DNA from: Cyclobacteriaceae bacterium
Lineage (GTDB): Bacteria > Bacteroidota > Bacteroidia > Cytophagales > Cyclobacteriaceae
Direction: 5' to 3'
Assembly: GCA_028285685.1 (NCBI GenBank)
Contig: JANQOR010000012.1
Location: 1-64,000 of the forward strand
DNA length: 64,000 nucleotides
Shown: one piece after another, positions 25,513 through 35,649 of the stretch
Layout: each line of letters opens with the position of its first letter
How positions within the stretch are numbered: position 1 is the first letter of the stretch
Notes under the pieces: model-generated
The model's input: only the letters and a program-made list of their open reading frames with translations
The model's database searches: none
Told to the model about the DNA's origin: nothing
Position numbers and translations under genes: made by a program

Positions 25513-26343
25513 ATGCAGAGCAGGCTAATTGACAAAAATGATTTCCAGGACTTACATCAGGCCTTTTGTCATGCATTTTCTAACTACAAAGTAGATCTGA
25601 ATCTCACGGAAAGGGAATTTGATATCAGGCTACACCAAAAGCTAAACATCGATTATAGTCTTTCAGCTGGGACCTTTGATGGAGAGCAAATGATCGGTTT
25701 TATACTTCACACATCTAACGATTACGAGGGCATTCCCACAGCTTTCAATGGTGGAACAGGTGTGATTCCGGGGTTTAGAAACCAACGAACCGGAGAGGAG
25801 CTGTATGATTTCCTGCTTCCGAAGATCGCCGAAAAATCTATACCCAGGATCCTATTGGAAGTCATTGATACGAATGAGCAAGCGATCCGACTATACGAAA
25901 AAATTGGTTTTTCCTTCAGAAGAAAATTTTTATGCTTCAAGTTGGAGGATCCGTCATTTTTCTTGGATGTTGAAGATGAGACAACCGAAGGGTCAACTGA
26001 ACATATAAATGAGGATTTTGCAGATTTTGAGCCGTCTTTCATTGATAGCAAGAATCAACTTATTAAAGGAAATGAAACCGTTTTACTTGCTAAGAGCCAA
26101 AATGACGTCATTGGTTATATCGTTTTTCAACCCATTTTCGGCAGGATCTCACAAATTGCTATATCTCCATCTCATAGAAGAGCAGGCGTAGGGAAAACAC
26201 TGATCAAGGGAGTCTTAAACCGAACCAATAAAAAATTGACAGTTATAAATGTTCCTGAAAACGAGTTTGGTTTCCAGCAATTCCTCTCAAAATGTGGTTT
26301 TGAAAACCAGATAAATCAGTTTGAGATGGAATTGATAATTTAG
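25513..26343 (+). CDS. Tandem GNAT acetyltransferase
   Basis: A 276-residue protein with two GNAT folds. The N-terminal one (about 1-150) keeps GVIPGFRNQRTGEELYDFLLPK and the LLEVIDTNEQAIRLYEKIGF motif. The C-terminal one (about 175-276) has IAISPSHRRAGVGKTLIKGVL, the acetyl-CoA pyrophosphate loop, and a weaker FLSKCGF. The acceptor substrate is unknown. It ends three bases before murF-alr, so the genes are probably co-transcribed. Confidence 0.85.
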   Translation: MQSRLIDKNDFQDLHQAFCHAFSNYKVDLNLTEREFDIRLHQKLNIDYSLSAGTFDGEQMIGFILHTSNDYEGIPTAFNGGTGVIPGFRNQRTGEELYDFLLPKIAEKSIPRILLEVIDTNEQAIRLYEKIGFSFRRKFLCFKLEDPSFFLDVEDETTEGSTEHINEDFADFEPSFIDSKNQLIKGNETVLLAKSQNDVIGYIVFQPIFGRISQIAISPSHRRAGVGKTLIKGVLNRTNKKLTVINVPENEFGFQQFLSKCGFENQINQFEMELII

Positions 26344-26346
26344 GTC

Positions 26347-28737
26347 ATGCTATTCTCCGAGCTTGAAAAAATCTGCGGTGGTACTACTCAAATTACTACC
26401 GATGAAGATACCAGCATTTATTCGACTGATACACGGTCGCTTCAGGGGAGTTCGGGTGAGGTCTTCATTGCTCTTAGTGGACCTAGTCGCAACGGTCATG
26501 ATTTCGTTGATGCTGCTTCCAAAATCGGAGTAAAAAACTTCATAGTAGAACAAGCCCCAAACAATGTCAAGATCAACTTCTTAGTCGTTGATAACTCCGT
26601 CAAGGCCCTACAGAAAATTGCAACGTATCATCGAAACCAGTTTTCCATTCCTATCATCGGCATTACGGGTAGCAATGGGAAAACCACTGTGAAAGAATGG
26701 CTGTTCGAGATTCTATCCAAGAGCTCTTTTGTAGTCAAGAGTCCAAAAAGTTACAACTCTCAGATAGGCGTGCCACTTTCAGTCCTCGAAATTAAATCCA
26801 ATCATGAGATAGGAGTCTTTGAAGCCGGCATTTCTCAACCAAATGAGATGGATAAGCTTCAAAAGATCATTCAACCAACTTTTGGAATCTTCACTACCCT
26901 CGGCGAAGCTCACAGTGAAGGATTCAGTTCCTCACAAGAAAAGCTTCAAGAAAAATTGATGCTGTTTCGTGAGGCAAAAAAAATGATCTGCAGAAGTGAT
27001 GTAGAATGGTTTGATGAAATCAGAAATCACCTGTCAGAGTCTAAGCTTCTGACATGGTCTCTTACTGGGAGCTCCACATATCATGTTGAATGGAGTGAAG
27101 GTAAAATTAAAGTAGCTGGTGTTAGCTATTCGACGAGTCTGCAACACATCTCGGAGCTTGAGAATGTTACCCATTGCATTGTGACCGCCCTTGAAATGGG
27201 AGTTTCGCCAGAGAAGATCCAAGAGGGTCTTGATTCCATTAAATCAGTACCCATGCGTTTGGAGTTAAAAAAGGGGATCAACGGATGTTTCGTACTTGAT
27301 GACACTTACAACAATGACCTAATTGGACTGCGTATAGCCATTGATCATTTAGTCTCACAAAAGCAAAACGAAAAGAAAACTTTGATCCTGTCAGATATTT
27401 TTCAGACAGGAAGGCCGGATGATGAACTTTACACGGAGGTGGCGGAATTGGTCAAGAAAAAAGGATTTCAAAGAATAATTGGTGTAGGAAAAAATATCTC
27501 GGCATGTGAGCATCTTTTCCAGATCGAAAAGAAGTTTTTCCGCTCTACAAAGGAGCTCCTTGACGATCTACCGGAATTCTCTAATGAGATGATTTTGGTA
27601 AAAGGAGCGCGAGATTTTCAATTAGAAAAGGTGGTCGGAAGAATTGAGGAGAAGAATCACGGAACAGTTCTAGAAGTGAATTTTGAGTCCCTTAGACATA
27701 ATCTTCGCCAATATCGAAATGTTATTGACCAAAGTACAAGAATGATGGTGATGGTCAAGGCAAATGCATATGGAAGTGGAATCTCAGAAGTCTCCAATTT
27801 TCTTCAGCATGAAAAAGTGCATATGCTCGGAGTCGCCTATGTTGATGAAGCCATTCTACTTCGGCAGAGTGGGATTGATCTACCTATCATGATCATGAAC
27901 CCACACGTCACAAGCTTTAGCCAATTCGAACGGTTCGACCTGGAAGCTGAGATTTTTTCAATTTCACATCTTAACCAACTTCTGCGCGATGTTCAGAATT
28001 CAATGTCAATCCATTTGAAAATTGATACAGGAATGCACCGTCTGGGTTTTGCAGAAGAGGAAATTCCCCAATTGGTTGAGTTACTTCGTTCCAATCCCTT
28101 GGTCAAGGTCTCCAGCATCTTTACACATTTTTCCAGCTCTGACTCACCCGCTGAGGATACCTTCACCCATCAGCAAGTTGAAAAATTTGACAAAATATAT
28201 GAGCAGATATCAAAATCAATTGGCTACAATCCGATAAGGCACGCATGCAATTCATCAGCTATAGTGCGTTTCCCAAGATATCACTTTGAAATGGTCCGTC
28301 TTGGCATTGGCCTTCATGGATTTGATCCTTCCGGCAAACTGGATTTGAGACATACTAGCACACTCAAGACCATTATCTCACAAATTCAAGAACTGCCCAA
28401 AGGAGAAACAGTGGGCTACTCAAGAAGTGGCAAGCTGACTCGAAATAGTAGAATCGCTGTTTTACCACTCGGATATGAAGATGGCTATCTACGGGTGTTT
28501 GGAAATGGGCGAGCAAACGTAATCGTAAATGGGAAAAATTGTCCTACGGTAGGTAATATATGTATGGACATGACGATGGTAGATGTTACGGACGTTGATG
28601 CAAATATTGGTGATCAAGTTATCATTTTCGGAGATGCACCTGGAATCACTGATCTAGCCAGAATCGCAGAGACAATTCCATATGAAATTTTAACCAACAT
28701 CAGCAGTAGAGTTAAAAGAGTTTTCGTATCAGAGTAG
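26347..28737 (+). CDS. murF-alr: Bifunctional MurF ligase / alanine racemase
   Basis: A 796-residue fusion that supplies and uses D-Ala in peptidoglycan synthesis. Residues 1-430 are MurF (UDP-MurNAc-tripeptide:D-Ala-D-Ala ligase) with the ATP loop GITGSNGKTT at 105-114, YNSQIGVPLSVLE, and FEAGISQPNEMD. Residues 435-796 are alanine racemase with PLP-binding Lys471 in MVKANAYGSG, the KIDTGMHRLGF strand, NSSAIVRFP, and CMDMTMVDVT near the end. This fusion is characteristic of Bacteroidota. Complete, no anomaly. Confidence 0.96.
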   Translation: MLFSELEKICGGTTQITTDEDTSIYSTDTRSLQGSSGEVFIALSGPSRNGHDFVDAASKIGVKNFIVEQAPNNVKINFLVVDNSVKALQKIATYHRNQFSIPIIGITGSNGKTTVKEWLFEILSKSSFVVKSPKSYNSQIGVPLSVLEIKSNHEIGVFEAGISQPNEMDKLQKIIQPTFGIFTTLGEAHSEGFSSSQEKLQEKLMLFREAKKMICRSDVEWFDEIRNHLSESKLLTWSLTGSSTYHVEWSEGKIKVAGVSYSTSLQHISELENVTHCIVTALEMGVSPEKIQEGLDSIKSVPMRLELKKGINGCFVLDDTYNNDLIGLRIAIDHLVSQKQNEKKTLILSDIFQTGRPDDELYTEVAELVKKKGFQRIIGVGKNISACEHLFQIEKKFFRSTKELLDDLPEFSNEMILVKGARDFQLEKVVGRIEEKNHGTVLEVNFESLRHNLRQYRNVIDQSTRMMVMVKANAYGSGISEVSNFLQHEKVHMLGVAYVDEAILLRQSGIDLPIMIMNPHVTSFSQFERFDLEAEIFSISHLNQLLRDVQNSMSIHLKIDTGMHRLGFAEEEIPQLVELLRSNPLVKVSSIFTHFSSSDSPAEDTFTHQQVEKFDKIYEQISKSIGYNPIRHACNSSAIVRFPRYHFEMVRLGIGLHGFDPSGKLDLRHTSTLKTIISQIQELPKGETVGYSRSGKLTRNSRIAVLPLGYEDGYLRVFGNGRANVIVNGKNCPTVGNICMDMTMVDVTDVDANIGDQVIIFGDAPGITDLARIAETIPYEILTNISSRVKRVFVSE

Positions 28738-28744
28738 TTATAGA

Positions 28745-28882
28745 TCAACCTCCGCAACCTAGAAATTTATTAAAGTCCATATCCCTCGGAAATCCTACAG
28801 ATCTCGTTTCCTCCAAACTTTTCTGATCATGGTCTGATCCGGACAGTGGTGGTTTTTTCTCCTTAGTTTCTTTTTCTTCCAT
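28745..28882 (-). CDS. Small 45-residue protein ending in LGCGG
   Basis: An unlisted short gene on the reverse strand from ATG 28882 to TGA 28745. The peptide begins MEEKETKEKKPP, is charged and probably disordered, and ends DFNKFLGCGG. The Phe-Leu-Gly-Cys-Gly-Gly end after a Lys/Asp-rich body is reminiscent of other small Bacteroidota proteins, but I cannot name a family. The Cys near a Gly-Gly end might be a metal or thiol site. It fills the gap between murF-alr and purK, and a TATATTG -7-like element (28889-28895, reverse) lies seven bases before the start. Confidence 0.55.
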   Translation of the reverse strand: MEEKETKEKKPPLSGSDHDQKSLEETRSVGFPRDMDFNKFLGCGG

Positions 28883-28905
28883 TCTTCAACAATATAACCA
28901 ACGCA

Positions 28906-28913
28906 TATCTTTG
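28906..28913 (+). promoter_or_regulatory. -7 element of purKE
   Basis: TATCTTTG matches TAnnTTTG exactly and ends five bases before the ATG at 28919, so the transcript is probably leaderless. No clear -33 TTG is seen. Confidence 0.6.
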
Positions 28914-28918
28914 TGACA

Positions 28919-30061
28919 ATGATTCAAAAGGATATTACCGATCTCAAAATAGGAGTGCTAGGTGGCGGTCAGCTTGGCAGAATGATGATCCAATCAGCCA
29001 TCAACTACAACCTTGATATCTCCATCTTAGACCCAGATCCGCATGCTCCTTGCGCTCACCTGGTTGAGAATTTTCAAGTAGGCAAATTGACAGACTCGAA
29101 TCTTGTATACGAGTGGGGAAAGCAATTTGACTTAATTACTATTGAGATAGAAAATGTAAGTACAGAGGCTCTGAAAAAGCTGAGTAGCGAAGGAGTTAGT
29201 GTATTCCCCCAACCTGAGATTATCGAATTAATTCAGGATAAGAGAAAGCAAAAAGAGTTTTATCGTAGCAACAATATTCCCACTGCTAATTTTGTGCTTA
29301 CGGAGGGCAAAGACGATGTTTTAAAACACATTGATAGGCTGCCGGCTGTTAACAAACTCGGCAAGGAAGGATATGATGGGCGCGGAGTTCAAATAATTCG
29401 GGATGAAGGCGACTTGGACAAGGCATTTGACAAGCCAGGCTTACTGGAAAGTCTTGTCGACTTTGAAAAGGAATTAAGTGTCATCGTAGCAAGGAATGAG
29501 AGAGGTGAAAGCAAATGCTTCCCTGTTGTTGAGCTGTCCTTTCACCCTGTACATAACCTCGTAGAGTTTTTGTTTGCTCCGGCGCAGGTCTCGAGTTCAA
29601 TAGAAGAAAAGGCCTACCAAGTCGCTGTGGACGTCATTGAGAAATTGGATTTGATCGGCTTGCTTGCTGTAGAAATGTTTTTGACTAAGGATGGGCAGAT
29701 TTTGGTGAACGAAGTGGCACCAAGAACGCACAACTCAGGTCATCAGACAATTGAGGCCAACCTTACCTCACAATTTGAGCAACACATACGAGCCATTTTG
29801 AACCTGCCACTTGGATCAACGCTTGCTACCTCGCCATCAGCAATGGTCAATCTATTAGGTGAGGACGGCTTTACTGGAAACGCAAAATATGAAGGCCTGA
29901 AAAATTGTATGGCGATGGAAGGTGTTTATGTGCATCTTTATGGGAAGAAACAAACAAAACCGTTCCGAAAAATGGGTCATATTACCATATTAGATTCGGA
30001 AATTGAACGACTAAAAGAGAAAGCCAGAGAAATTAAACAGCAACTGAAAGTAAAGGCATGA
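28919..30061 (+). CDS. purK: N5-carboxyaminoimidazole ribonucleotide synthase PurK
   Basis: PurK converts AIR, bicarbonate and ATP to N5-CAIR in purine synthesis. About 380 residues with the ATP-grasp layout: N-terminal [30 protein letters not shown]-type loop (here [16 protein letters not shown]), [13 protein letters not shown], and the metal-binding [24 protein letters not shown]. The ATG at 28919 is used; GTG at 28913 lies inside the promoter -7 element. The stop overlaps purE by four bases (ATGA). Confidence 0.96.
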   Translation: MIQKDITDLKIGVLGGGQLGRMMIQSAINYNLDISILDPDPHAPCAHLVENFQVGKLTDSNLVYEWGKQFDLITIEIENVSTEALKKLSSEGVSVFPQPEIIELIQDKRKQKEFYRSNNIPTANFVLTEGKDDVLKHIDRLPAVNKLGKEGYDGRGVQIIRDEGDLDKAFDKPGLLESLVDFEKELSVIVARNERGESKCFPVVELSFHPVHNLVEFLFAPAQVSSSIEEKAYQVAVDVIEKLDLIGLLAVEMFLTKDGQILVNEVAPRTHNSGHQTIEANLTSQFEQHIRAILNLPLGSTLATSPSAMVNLLGEDGFTGNAKYEGLKNCMAMEGVYVHLYGKKQTKPFRKMGHITILDSEIERLKEKAREIKQQLKVKA

Positions 30062-30543
30062 GTGATCCAAAAGTAGGCATAATTATGGGCAGCAAATCTG
30101 ATCTTCCGGTCATGCAAGAGGCTGCTGATATTTTGAAAGAGCTTCAAGTTGATTTCGAATTGACGATCGTATCTGCGCACAGAACTCCACATCGGATGGT
30201 TGAATATGCTGAAAGTGCACGCGATAAGGGTCTTCAGGTAATAATCGCGGGAGCTGGCGGTGCGGCACACCTTCCTGGGATGGTCGCTTCACTTACTACC
30301 ATACCGGTAATAGGCGTACCAATAAAATCAAGTAATTCGATTGATGGTTGGGATTCTATACTTTCCATTCTACAAATGCCAGGAGGCATTCCGGTAGCTA
30401 CTGTTGCCCTAAACGGAGCAAAAAACGCCGGCATACTAGCAGCTTCAATCATTGGCTCAACAGATTCTAACATTGCAAAGAACCTGGCTTCTTACAAAGA
30501 AGGACTGAAGGAAAAAGTACTGGATTCACTAAAAGACTTATAG
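30058..30543 (+). CDS. purE: N5-carboxyaminoimidazole ribonucleotide mutase PurE
   Basis: PurE moves the carboxyl group of N5-CAIR to give CAIR, the step after PurK. The 161-residue class I enzyme has [22 protein letters not shown] with the catalytic His, [14 protein letters not shown] and GVPIKSS. It is coupled to purK by an ATGA overlap and ends directly against the stop codon of the convergent gene, with no base between (30543/30544). Confidence 0.97.
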   Translation: MSDPKVGIIMGSKSDLPVMQEAADILKELQVDFELTIVSAHRTPHRMVEYAESARDKGLQVIIAGAGGAAHLPGMVASLTTIPVIGVPIKSSNSIDGWDSILSILQMPGGIPVATVALNGAKNAGILAASIIGSTDSNIAKNLASYKEGLKEKVLDSLKDL

Positions 30544-32439
30544 CTAGGTTCTTTTTAGAAAAGCGATCTTCAACTTATCTGCTCTCACAACTGCTCTTTT
30601 GAAATTCCTGAATGCATCATATTTCTCTTTGTCAAAGGTGCCATCCTTCACCATGATATTTCTTACGTAGATCAGTGTTCCATTCTCATAGGAAACGTTC
30701 GTTGAGTAAGTCCCAAATTCACTATCAATGTTCTTTGGCTCTGGCAGGAACTCTGGTCTTAGTCGTTCAGGCATCTTGAAAATCAATGTATCAGAATCCA
30801 CATAGCCCATGCCCACAGAAATGTCAAATTTCCGATCGCTATCCCTTTCAGGAACGTAGGTGTTTCGGTTAAAAAGATTTGGTTGAATGAAATAGCGATC
30901 TCCCACCTTATTAAACAATTTTGAAGATTCGAATTCAACATTTAGCTCAATTGAAGGAATGATCTCTCTGTTGTTCTTGAGATTAAAGTCGCTAAGCTGG
31001 AAACCAGGCACAGTAAAGTATTTTTCAACCCAATTTAGTTGTTCGTCTTTCCCCTGATTCACTATCGTGTTCAAATTTCTGTTTTCATATTGCAACCCAG
31101 CATAGGAAATACTAATGCTCGCTGAAGAATTAAGATCATCATCGACCTCAATCTGAGCCACGGTGTGCTGGGTGTTAATCTCAGGAGAATAATATGGGGT
31201 TCGCGCCAATTTTCCTCCATCTTCTGTTACCAAAAGAACATCTCGATTTCCTGTGAACTTACCTGCGTATCCAAAAGGATTTGTCTGACTAGTACATTCT
31301 AGCCAGAGCGTGTCACCAGCATTAGGAACGCAGAGAATAACATGGTTAAACTGATTGGCGGCAAAATCCCGGTCCAATGGTGGAGCTCCGTCCCTGCCCC
31401 CGAAAACGATTGTATAGTGCGACTTAATGCCTACACTTTTCAATAAGGATTGTGTGTAAAATGACAATGCCTTGCAATCACCATAACCACTTTCATCCAC
31501 AACGGAATTGGCAAACGGTTGCCATCCACCAATACCCAGCTGTATGCTAACGTATCTCGTATTTTCTTGCACATACTCATAAATAGCCCTGGCCTTGTCT
31601 TCAAAGGAAGTGTATGACTTCACTAAGGTCTTCATATGCAAAGCGGTCTCAACTGGCAAATCATTCAGCCCTTGATTTAACGAATTCTGCCACTGTCCAA
31701 ACGATTCCCAAGTAGACAGATTACCTGTATAATCCTCAAACTTGAAGTTGGATGGAGAAGTAAGAATATATGGTAATACATTCCTGGGCTGATAGCTTTC
31801 GAAAATCATAGGTGGCAGATTTTGATACTCAAACCTGATATTGACTAATCCATCTGATTCACTTCGAACAGATCGATCCTCAATGTTCTCAACCTTAAAT
31901 CTCGGAACGTAATCCTTCGGGCTTGTGAGTGTGAAGACAGATCTCACTACCCCAACTTCGTCGTCAGGAAGAAGATACCAATTTGGGATATGATACAAAT
32001 ACTTGTACTCAATCTCATACTCAAATTCGACGATATATGGGTACTCGACCTGTCTCAGGTCTGCGATTTTAACACGGTTGTCTTCATAAATGCTAAAGCC
32101 GCTAATCGCACTTACATCTGAAATGTCAGCTTTTTTGAGCTTCTTTATTGATTGGCCAAATCGATCAAGTCTCTCCGCATTTAGATACTTTATTTTCCGA
32201 AGTTTATCGTACCACAACCTTTTGACAGCAAACTTCCCTCCTTCGCCATTGAGAATGGCGATTCGTTCCTTTACCTTAAAAACCGCTCTGTCATCATTTG
32301 TAACTGTAAACTCCCCTTGATCCAATAAGTAGACAGCATCCGCTCCTTTCGTCAATTTCTCAGGAATATCATCGATCAAGTATTGACCACTTCCTGTTAC
32401 ACAGTTGAATAGTAAGATTAAAATGACAAAATTTTTCAT
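30544..32439 (-). CDS. DUF3857/transglutaminase-like exported protein, active-site type
   Basis: A 631-residue exported protein (signal peptide 1-18) with an N-terminal DUF3857 domain, a transglutaminase-like core, and a C-terminal beta domain. The Cys and His of a transglutaminase triad are visible in YGDCKALSFYTQSLLK and QFNHVILCVP; the third position reads WLECTSQ. Substrate unknown; probably periplasmic. It is the second of two tandem paralogues, and its ATG overlaps the stop of the upstream one (TGATG). Confidence 0.88.
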   Translation of the reverse strand: MKNFVILILLFNCVTGSGQYLIDDIPEKLTKGADAVYLLDQGEFTVTNDDRAVFKVKERIAILNGEGGKFAVKRLWYDKLRKIKYLNAERLDRFGQSIKKLKKADISDVSAISGFSIYEDNRVKIADLRQVEYPYIVEFEYEIEYKYLYHIPNWYLLPDDEVGVVRSVFTLTSPKDYVPRFKVENIEDRSVRSESDGLVNIRFEYQNLPPMIFESYQPRNVLPYILTSPSNFKFEDYTGNLSTWESFGQWQNSLNQGLNDLPVETALHMKTLVKSYTSFEDKARAIYEYVQENTRYVSIQLGIGGWQPFANSVVDESGYGDCKALSFYTQSLLKSVGIKSHYTIVFGGRDGAPPLDRDFAANQFNHVILCVPNAGDTLWLECTSQTNPFGYAGKFTGNRDVLLVTEDGGKLARTPYYSPEINTQHTVAQIEVDDDLNSSASISISYAGLQYENRNLNTIVNQGKDEQLNWVEKYFTVPGFQLSDFNLKNNREIIPSIELNVEFESSKLFNKVGDRYFIQPNLFNRNTYVPERDSDRKFDISVGMGYVDSDTLIFKMPERLRPEFLPEPKNIDSEFGTYSTNVSYENGTLIYVRNIMVKDGTFDKEKYDAFRNFKRAVVRADKLKIAFLKRT

Positions 32440-34463
32440 CAGGTCTTCTTCAACACAATGAGTTGCTGCTGCATTTGAATAAACTGCTCGAAGAACTCCT
32501 TCAATGCCGCATACTCCCCTGGGATAAAGATCGTCTTATTCAGGTCAAGTTTGTTCAAAATCGTGATTTTCGATCCCAGCACAGTTGTATTGTAGGTAAA
32601 TCTTCCTGCATTGTTTGGAAGTGCAATGATCTTCGATTCCGGCACACTTTCCGTCGCAACACCAGGAGGCAAATCAAGAGTTACGTAGATCATCTTCGAA
32701 ATTTTTGATGCAAAATCAACAGGATAATCTCGCTTTTGAATTTTGAACGGATTTGATCGCCACATCGGAGACAAAATAGGATTGAGATAAGTCACGCTAC
32801 CAGATTCCTCCACTTCATATTCAAATTGATTCTTGATACTCACAGGTTTGGAATAGTCTGAGTAGTTGCTTAGCTCCAAATCAAAAACTTCCCAATCCGA
32901 TTCTTTCCCCAGGTTTTCAGTATACTCCACACTGTCTCGATAAAAAGATGATCGCTCACTCCGGGCAGCATAACCTTGATATCGCGTTTCGATTGAACCC
33001 ATCAGGAGACCATCGTCAGACAAAGTAGCTGCAATGCTGATTTTAGTGTCATGCTTGGCTGTTGTTTCGATTGGAATCCATTGAGGTCCACTTTCGGCTA
33101 TGACAAGGCCCTTACCGTTTAGGCATCTTTGAGGTAATGCACCCATTGGAAGATACAAATCCGTGGCATCTAATAATAGTGGCTTTCCATCCAGGACTGC
33201 CCTACATATGACATAGTTTAATTGATCAACAGCCGGAACTTGGGTTCTGACGAATCCGTGATTTCTCGTACTTAGCAGGACAGGTTCAACCTGAATACCA
33301 GCTTTTCTTAACATACTGGCCAGAATCAAGTTTACTTCTGCCACAGTGCCATTCCCCTCATTAAATGCGGACCTTAGTGGCTCGGTGGCAAGTCTCGAGT
33401 TGAATCCGTTCCATCGTACCCCATTTCTTACTTTTTCATAGATGGCATTTGCCTTATCGGTCTCCGTTGCATTGCCTAAATCAACAAGAACATCCTCTAC
33501 AATCTTCTTCAAAAATGGAGATCCAGTCATTCTCTTGTAGAAATTCTCACTCTTTACATAGTTCTCATTTATTTTGTCCCATGACCCCATTCGATCCTGG
33601 TATCCACTATTCGGCCAGTTCTCGCCAGCCAGTTCAAATGTGATCTTTGAAAGGTAATTGTTCGGAGTGCTCAAGTATGGTTCTTCCTTAAAAGCAGGAA
33701 TATCTTTCATCACCATTCTCATTTGCTTGTAGTCCGCCTCATAAGTGTTGACTTGCGCAGATTTCCTCTCTCCTCCTCCCCACTGCGACACGTCTCCACC
33801 GACGGACGCCGAGGTTCTCACGGTGTAGTTTTGCTTCCCGGTGGTAGTCTCATTTGTTGTCAATGATAGATAGCCCTGCATGTATTGTTTGTACACGTAG
33901 TACTCAATAAACTTAGGTCGGTATTCGCTCCAACGTGAGGGTATTTTATATTGAAATTGCCAATCTCTATAATTGAACAAAAACGGAGAAGTTATACGAT
34001 AGGTCAAATCAATAATGGAACCTTCTTTGACCTGTGGCATAGAAATTTTGATTTCTTTCCAATACTTATTTTCCTGGGAATCAAATATTCCATCCTTACC
34101 AAGCTTTGTTTGAACAATCTTTCCTCCATCCAAATTGTAAGTCATCCCTTTTATTGAAGTCACACGTTCCTCTACACCACTATTTTCAGGTGCATAGTAA
34201 GAAATAAAGTGATCTGCCCAATCCAGGCCACCTTTGGTTAGAATCTTGATTCTCAGATGTCTTACAAAAACCACTTCGAACTGCTGTGAATAGTCAATCT
34301 GTGATTCGCCATAATCACCTAGAATAACCGCTGCTGCTGATGAGTCCTTGCTGTAGGTTTTCATTTCCAGGTCGGCTGGGTCTATTTTCCCAAACTTCAT
34401 TGGGGGCTTCTGCGCGGATAACATCAAGGTGATAAGGAGTAAGGGTATAGCTAATAATTTCAT
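32439..34463 (-). CDS. DUF3857/transglutaminase-like exported protein, inactive-site type
   Basis: A 674-residue exported protein (signal peptide 1-17) with the same layout as its downstream paralogue: DUF3857 (about 40-230), transglutaminase-like core (about 280-440), C-terminal beta domain. At the catalytic cysteine position the sequence reads GNGTVAEVNLILASMLRKAG, without Cys, and the His position reads QLNYVICRA, with Tyr. The triad therefore appears lost, suggesting a structural or binding role beside the intact paralogue. Confidence 0.87.
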   Translation of the reverse strand: MKLLAIPLLLITLMLSAQKPPMKFGKIDPADLEMKTYSKDSSAAAVILGDYGESQIDYSQQFEVVFVRHLRIKILTKGGLDWADHFISYYAPENSGVEERVTSIKGMTYNLDGGKIVQTKLGKDGIFDSQENKYWKEIKISMPQVKEGSIIDLTYRITSPFLFNYRDWQFQYKIPSRWSEYRPKFIEYYVYKQYMQGYLSLTTNETTTGKQNYTVRTSASVGGDVSQWGGGERKSAQVNTYEADYKQMRMVMKDIPAFKEEPYLSTPNNYLSKITFELAGENWPNSGYQDRMGSWDKINENYVKSENFYKRMTGSPFLKKIVEDVLVDLGNATETDKANAIYEKVRNGVRWNGFNSRLATEPLRSAFNEGNGTVAEVNLILASMLRKAGIQVEPVLLSTRNHGFVRTQVPAVDQLNYVICRAVLDGKPLLLDATDLYLPMGALPQRCLNGKGLVIAESGPQWIPIETTAKHDTKISIAATLSDDGLLMGSIETRYQGYAARSERSSFYRDSVEYTENLGKESDWEVFDLELSNYSDYSKPVSIKNQFEYEVEESGSVTYLNPILSPMWRSNPFKIQKRDYPVDFASKISKMIYVTLDLPPGVATESVPESKIIALPNNAGRFTYNTTVLGSKITILNKLDLNKTIFIPGEYAALKEFFEQFIQMQQQLIVLKKT

Positions 34464-34587
34464 GGTAGTGAATAGTTAGGTAAAAACTGATTGTAGGTTA
34501 GACCTTAAATGTATTAAATAGTTCGTTATTTGCCCGACTGCTGGCAAGGATATTAGGTTTGAAAAGTAGCTAAAATTGTGCCCTGCC

Positions 34588-35559
34588 TCAATCTGGAACC
34601 TCAACCTCTTCCGGCTTCTCCTCCCGAGGGAAAAGAAGAGAGAAAACGATTGCGAAAGTAAGAGCGCCCATAATCACGCCAAAGGAAAGGAAAATTGGAA
34701 CGTGTAGATCAATGATCTCAGCAAGCATTTTTGCTCCTATAAAAATCAGTACAACTGAAAGTCCTTTCTGCAGCAGGTAAAACTTATCTAAAATATTAGC
34801 GAGTAGAAAAAACATCGCTCTCAGCCCCATAACAGCAAAAATATTCGAGGTATAGATCACGAATTCATTTTGTGTAATTGCAAATGCTGCTGGAATGGAG
34901 TCCACAGCAAAAATCAAATCCGTTGACTCGATCAATATGATGACCAGAAAAAGCGGTGTGAAAAGCAACTTACCATTTTCCCGAATCCAAAACTTTCCTC
35001 CTTTATCCGCACTGGTCATGGGGAAGATCTTCTTCGCGGTTTTAAGCACTGGGTTTTTGTCAGGCTCAATCTCCATGTCATCTTCCTCAGAAAAAAGTTT
35101 AATTCCTGAGTAAACAAGAAAAACTCCAAAGACATACAGAATCCAGTGAAACTCGGAGATCAATAGCGCTCCGACAAAAATGAAAATCGCTCTCAATACA
35201 ATTGCTCCAAGAATACCCCAAAACAAAATGTTGTGATAATAGTCCTCCTTTACCTTGAAGTATCTTAGAATAAGAAGGATGACAAAAATATTATCAACAG
35301 AAAGTGCCTTTTCGGTAACGTAGGCAGAGAAGAATTCAAATGTCGCCGTTGGGCCCTCACCATAGAAGTAGATAATCGTGCCATAAACGACAGATACCGC
35401 CACCCAAAACAATGACTGCAGAAGGGCTTCTCTTTGCGTAACCTTTTGGTGTTTCTTGTGAAAGAGTCCAAGATCAACGATTAGAAAGATGATGATAATA
35501 ACGCCAAAGACGCCGAAAAGCAAAGCCTCATTATGACCGGAAAATAAGCTTAAAAGCAT
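34588..35559 (-). CDS. TerC-family membrane protein
   Basis: A 323-residue integral membrane protein of the TerC/Alx family, linked to manganese export, metal homeostasis and tellurite resistance in other bacteria. About nine helices; conserved acidic membrane motifs VDLGLF, TEKALSVDNIFVILLI and IESTDLIFAVDSIPAAFAI are intact, and a charged loop (about 155-180) and acidic tail are present. I looked for a yybP-ykoY manganese riboswitch in the 90 bases upstream and see none. Confidence 0.93.
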   Translation of the reverse strand: MLLSLFSGHNEALLFGVFGVIIIIFLIVDLGLFHKKHQKVTQREALLQSLFWVAVSVVYGTIIYFYGEGPTATFEFFSAYVTEKALSVDNIFVILLILRYFKVKEDYYHNILFWGILGAIVLRAIFIFVGALLISEFHWILYVFGVFLVYSGIKLFSEEDDMEIEPDKNPVLKTAKKIFPMTSADKGGKFWIRENGKLLFTPLFLVIILIESTDLIFAVDSIPAAFAITQNEFVIYTSNIFAVMGLRAMFFLLANILDKFYLLQKGLSVVLIFIGAKMLAEIIDLHVPIFLSFGVIMGALTFAIVFSLLFPREEKPEEVEVPD

Positions 35560-35649
35560 TTCTCTATTCGGTGATTAGGTTTTGGTGACCTTAGCAAATA
35601 AACGAATTATAGATGAATTTAAGAAAAAATAGCCTTTTTCGACAACAAA

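Noticed and set aside
28883-28918. Purine riboswitch before purKE
   Set aside because: The promoter -7 element lies five bases from the ATG, leaving no leader for a riboswitch.
35560-35649. Manganese (yybP-ykoY) riboswitch before terC
   Set aside because: The gap is only 90 bases and AT-rich, without the conserved paired elements.
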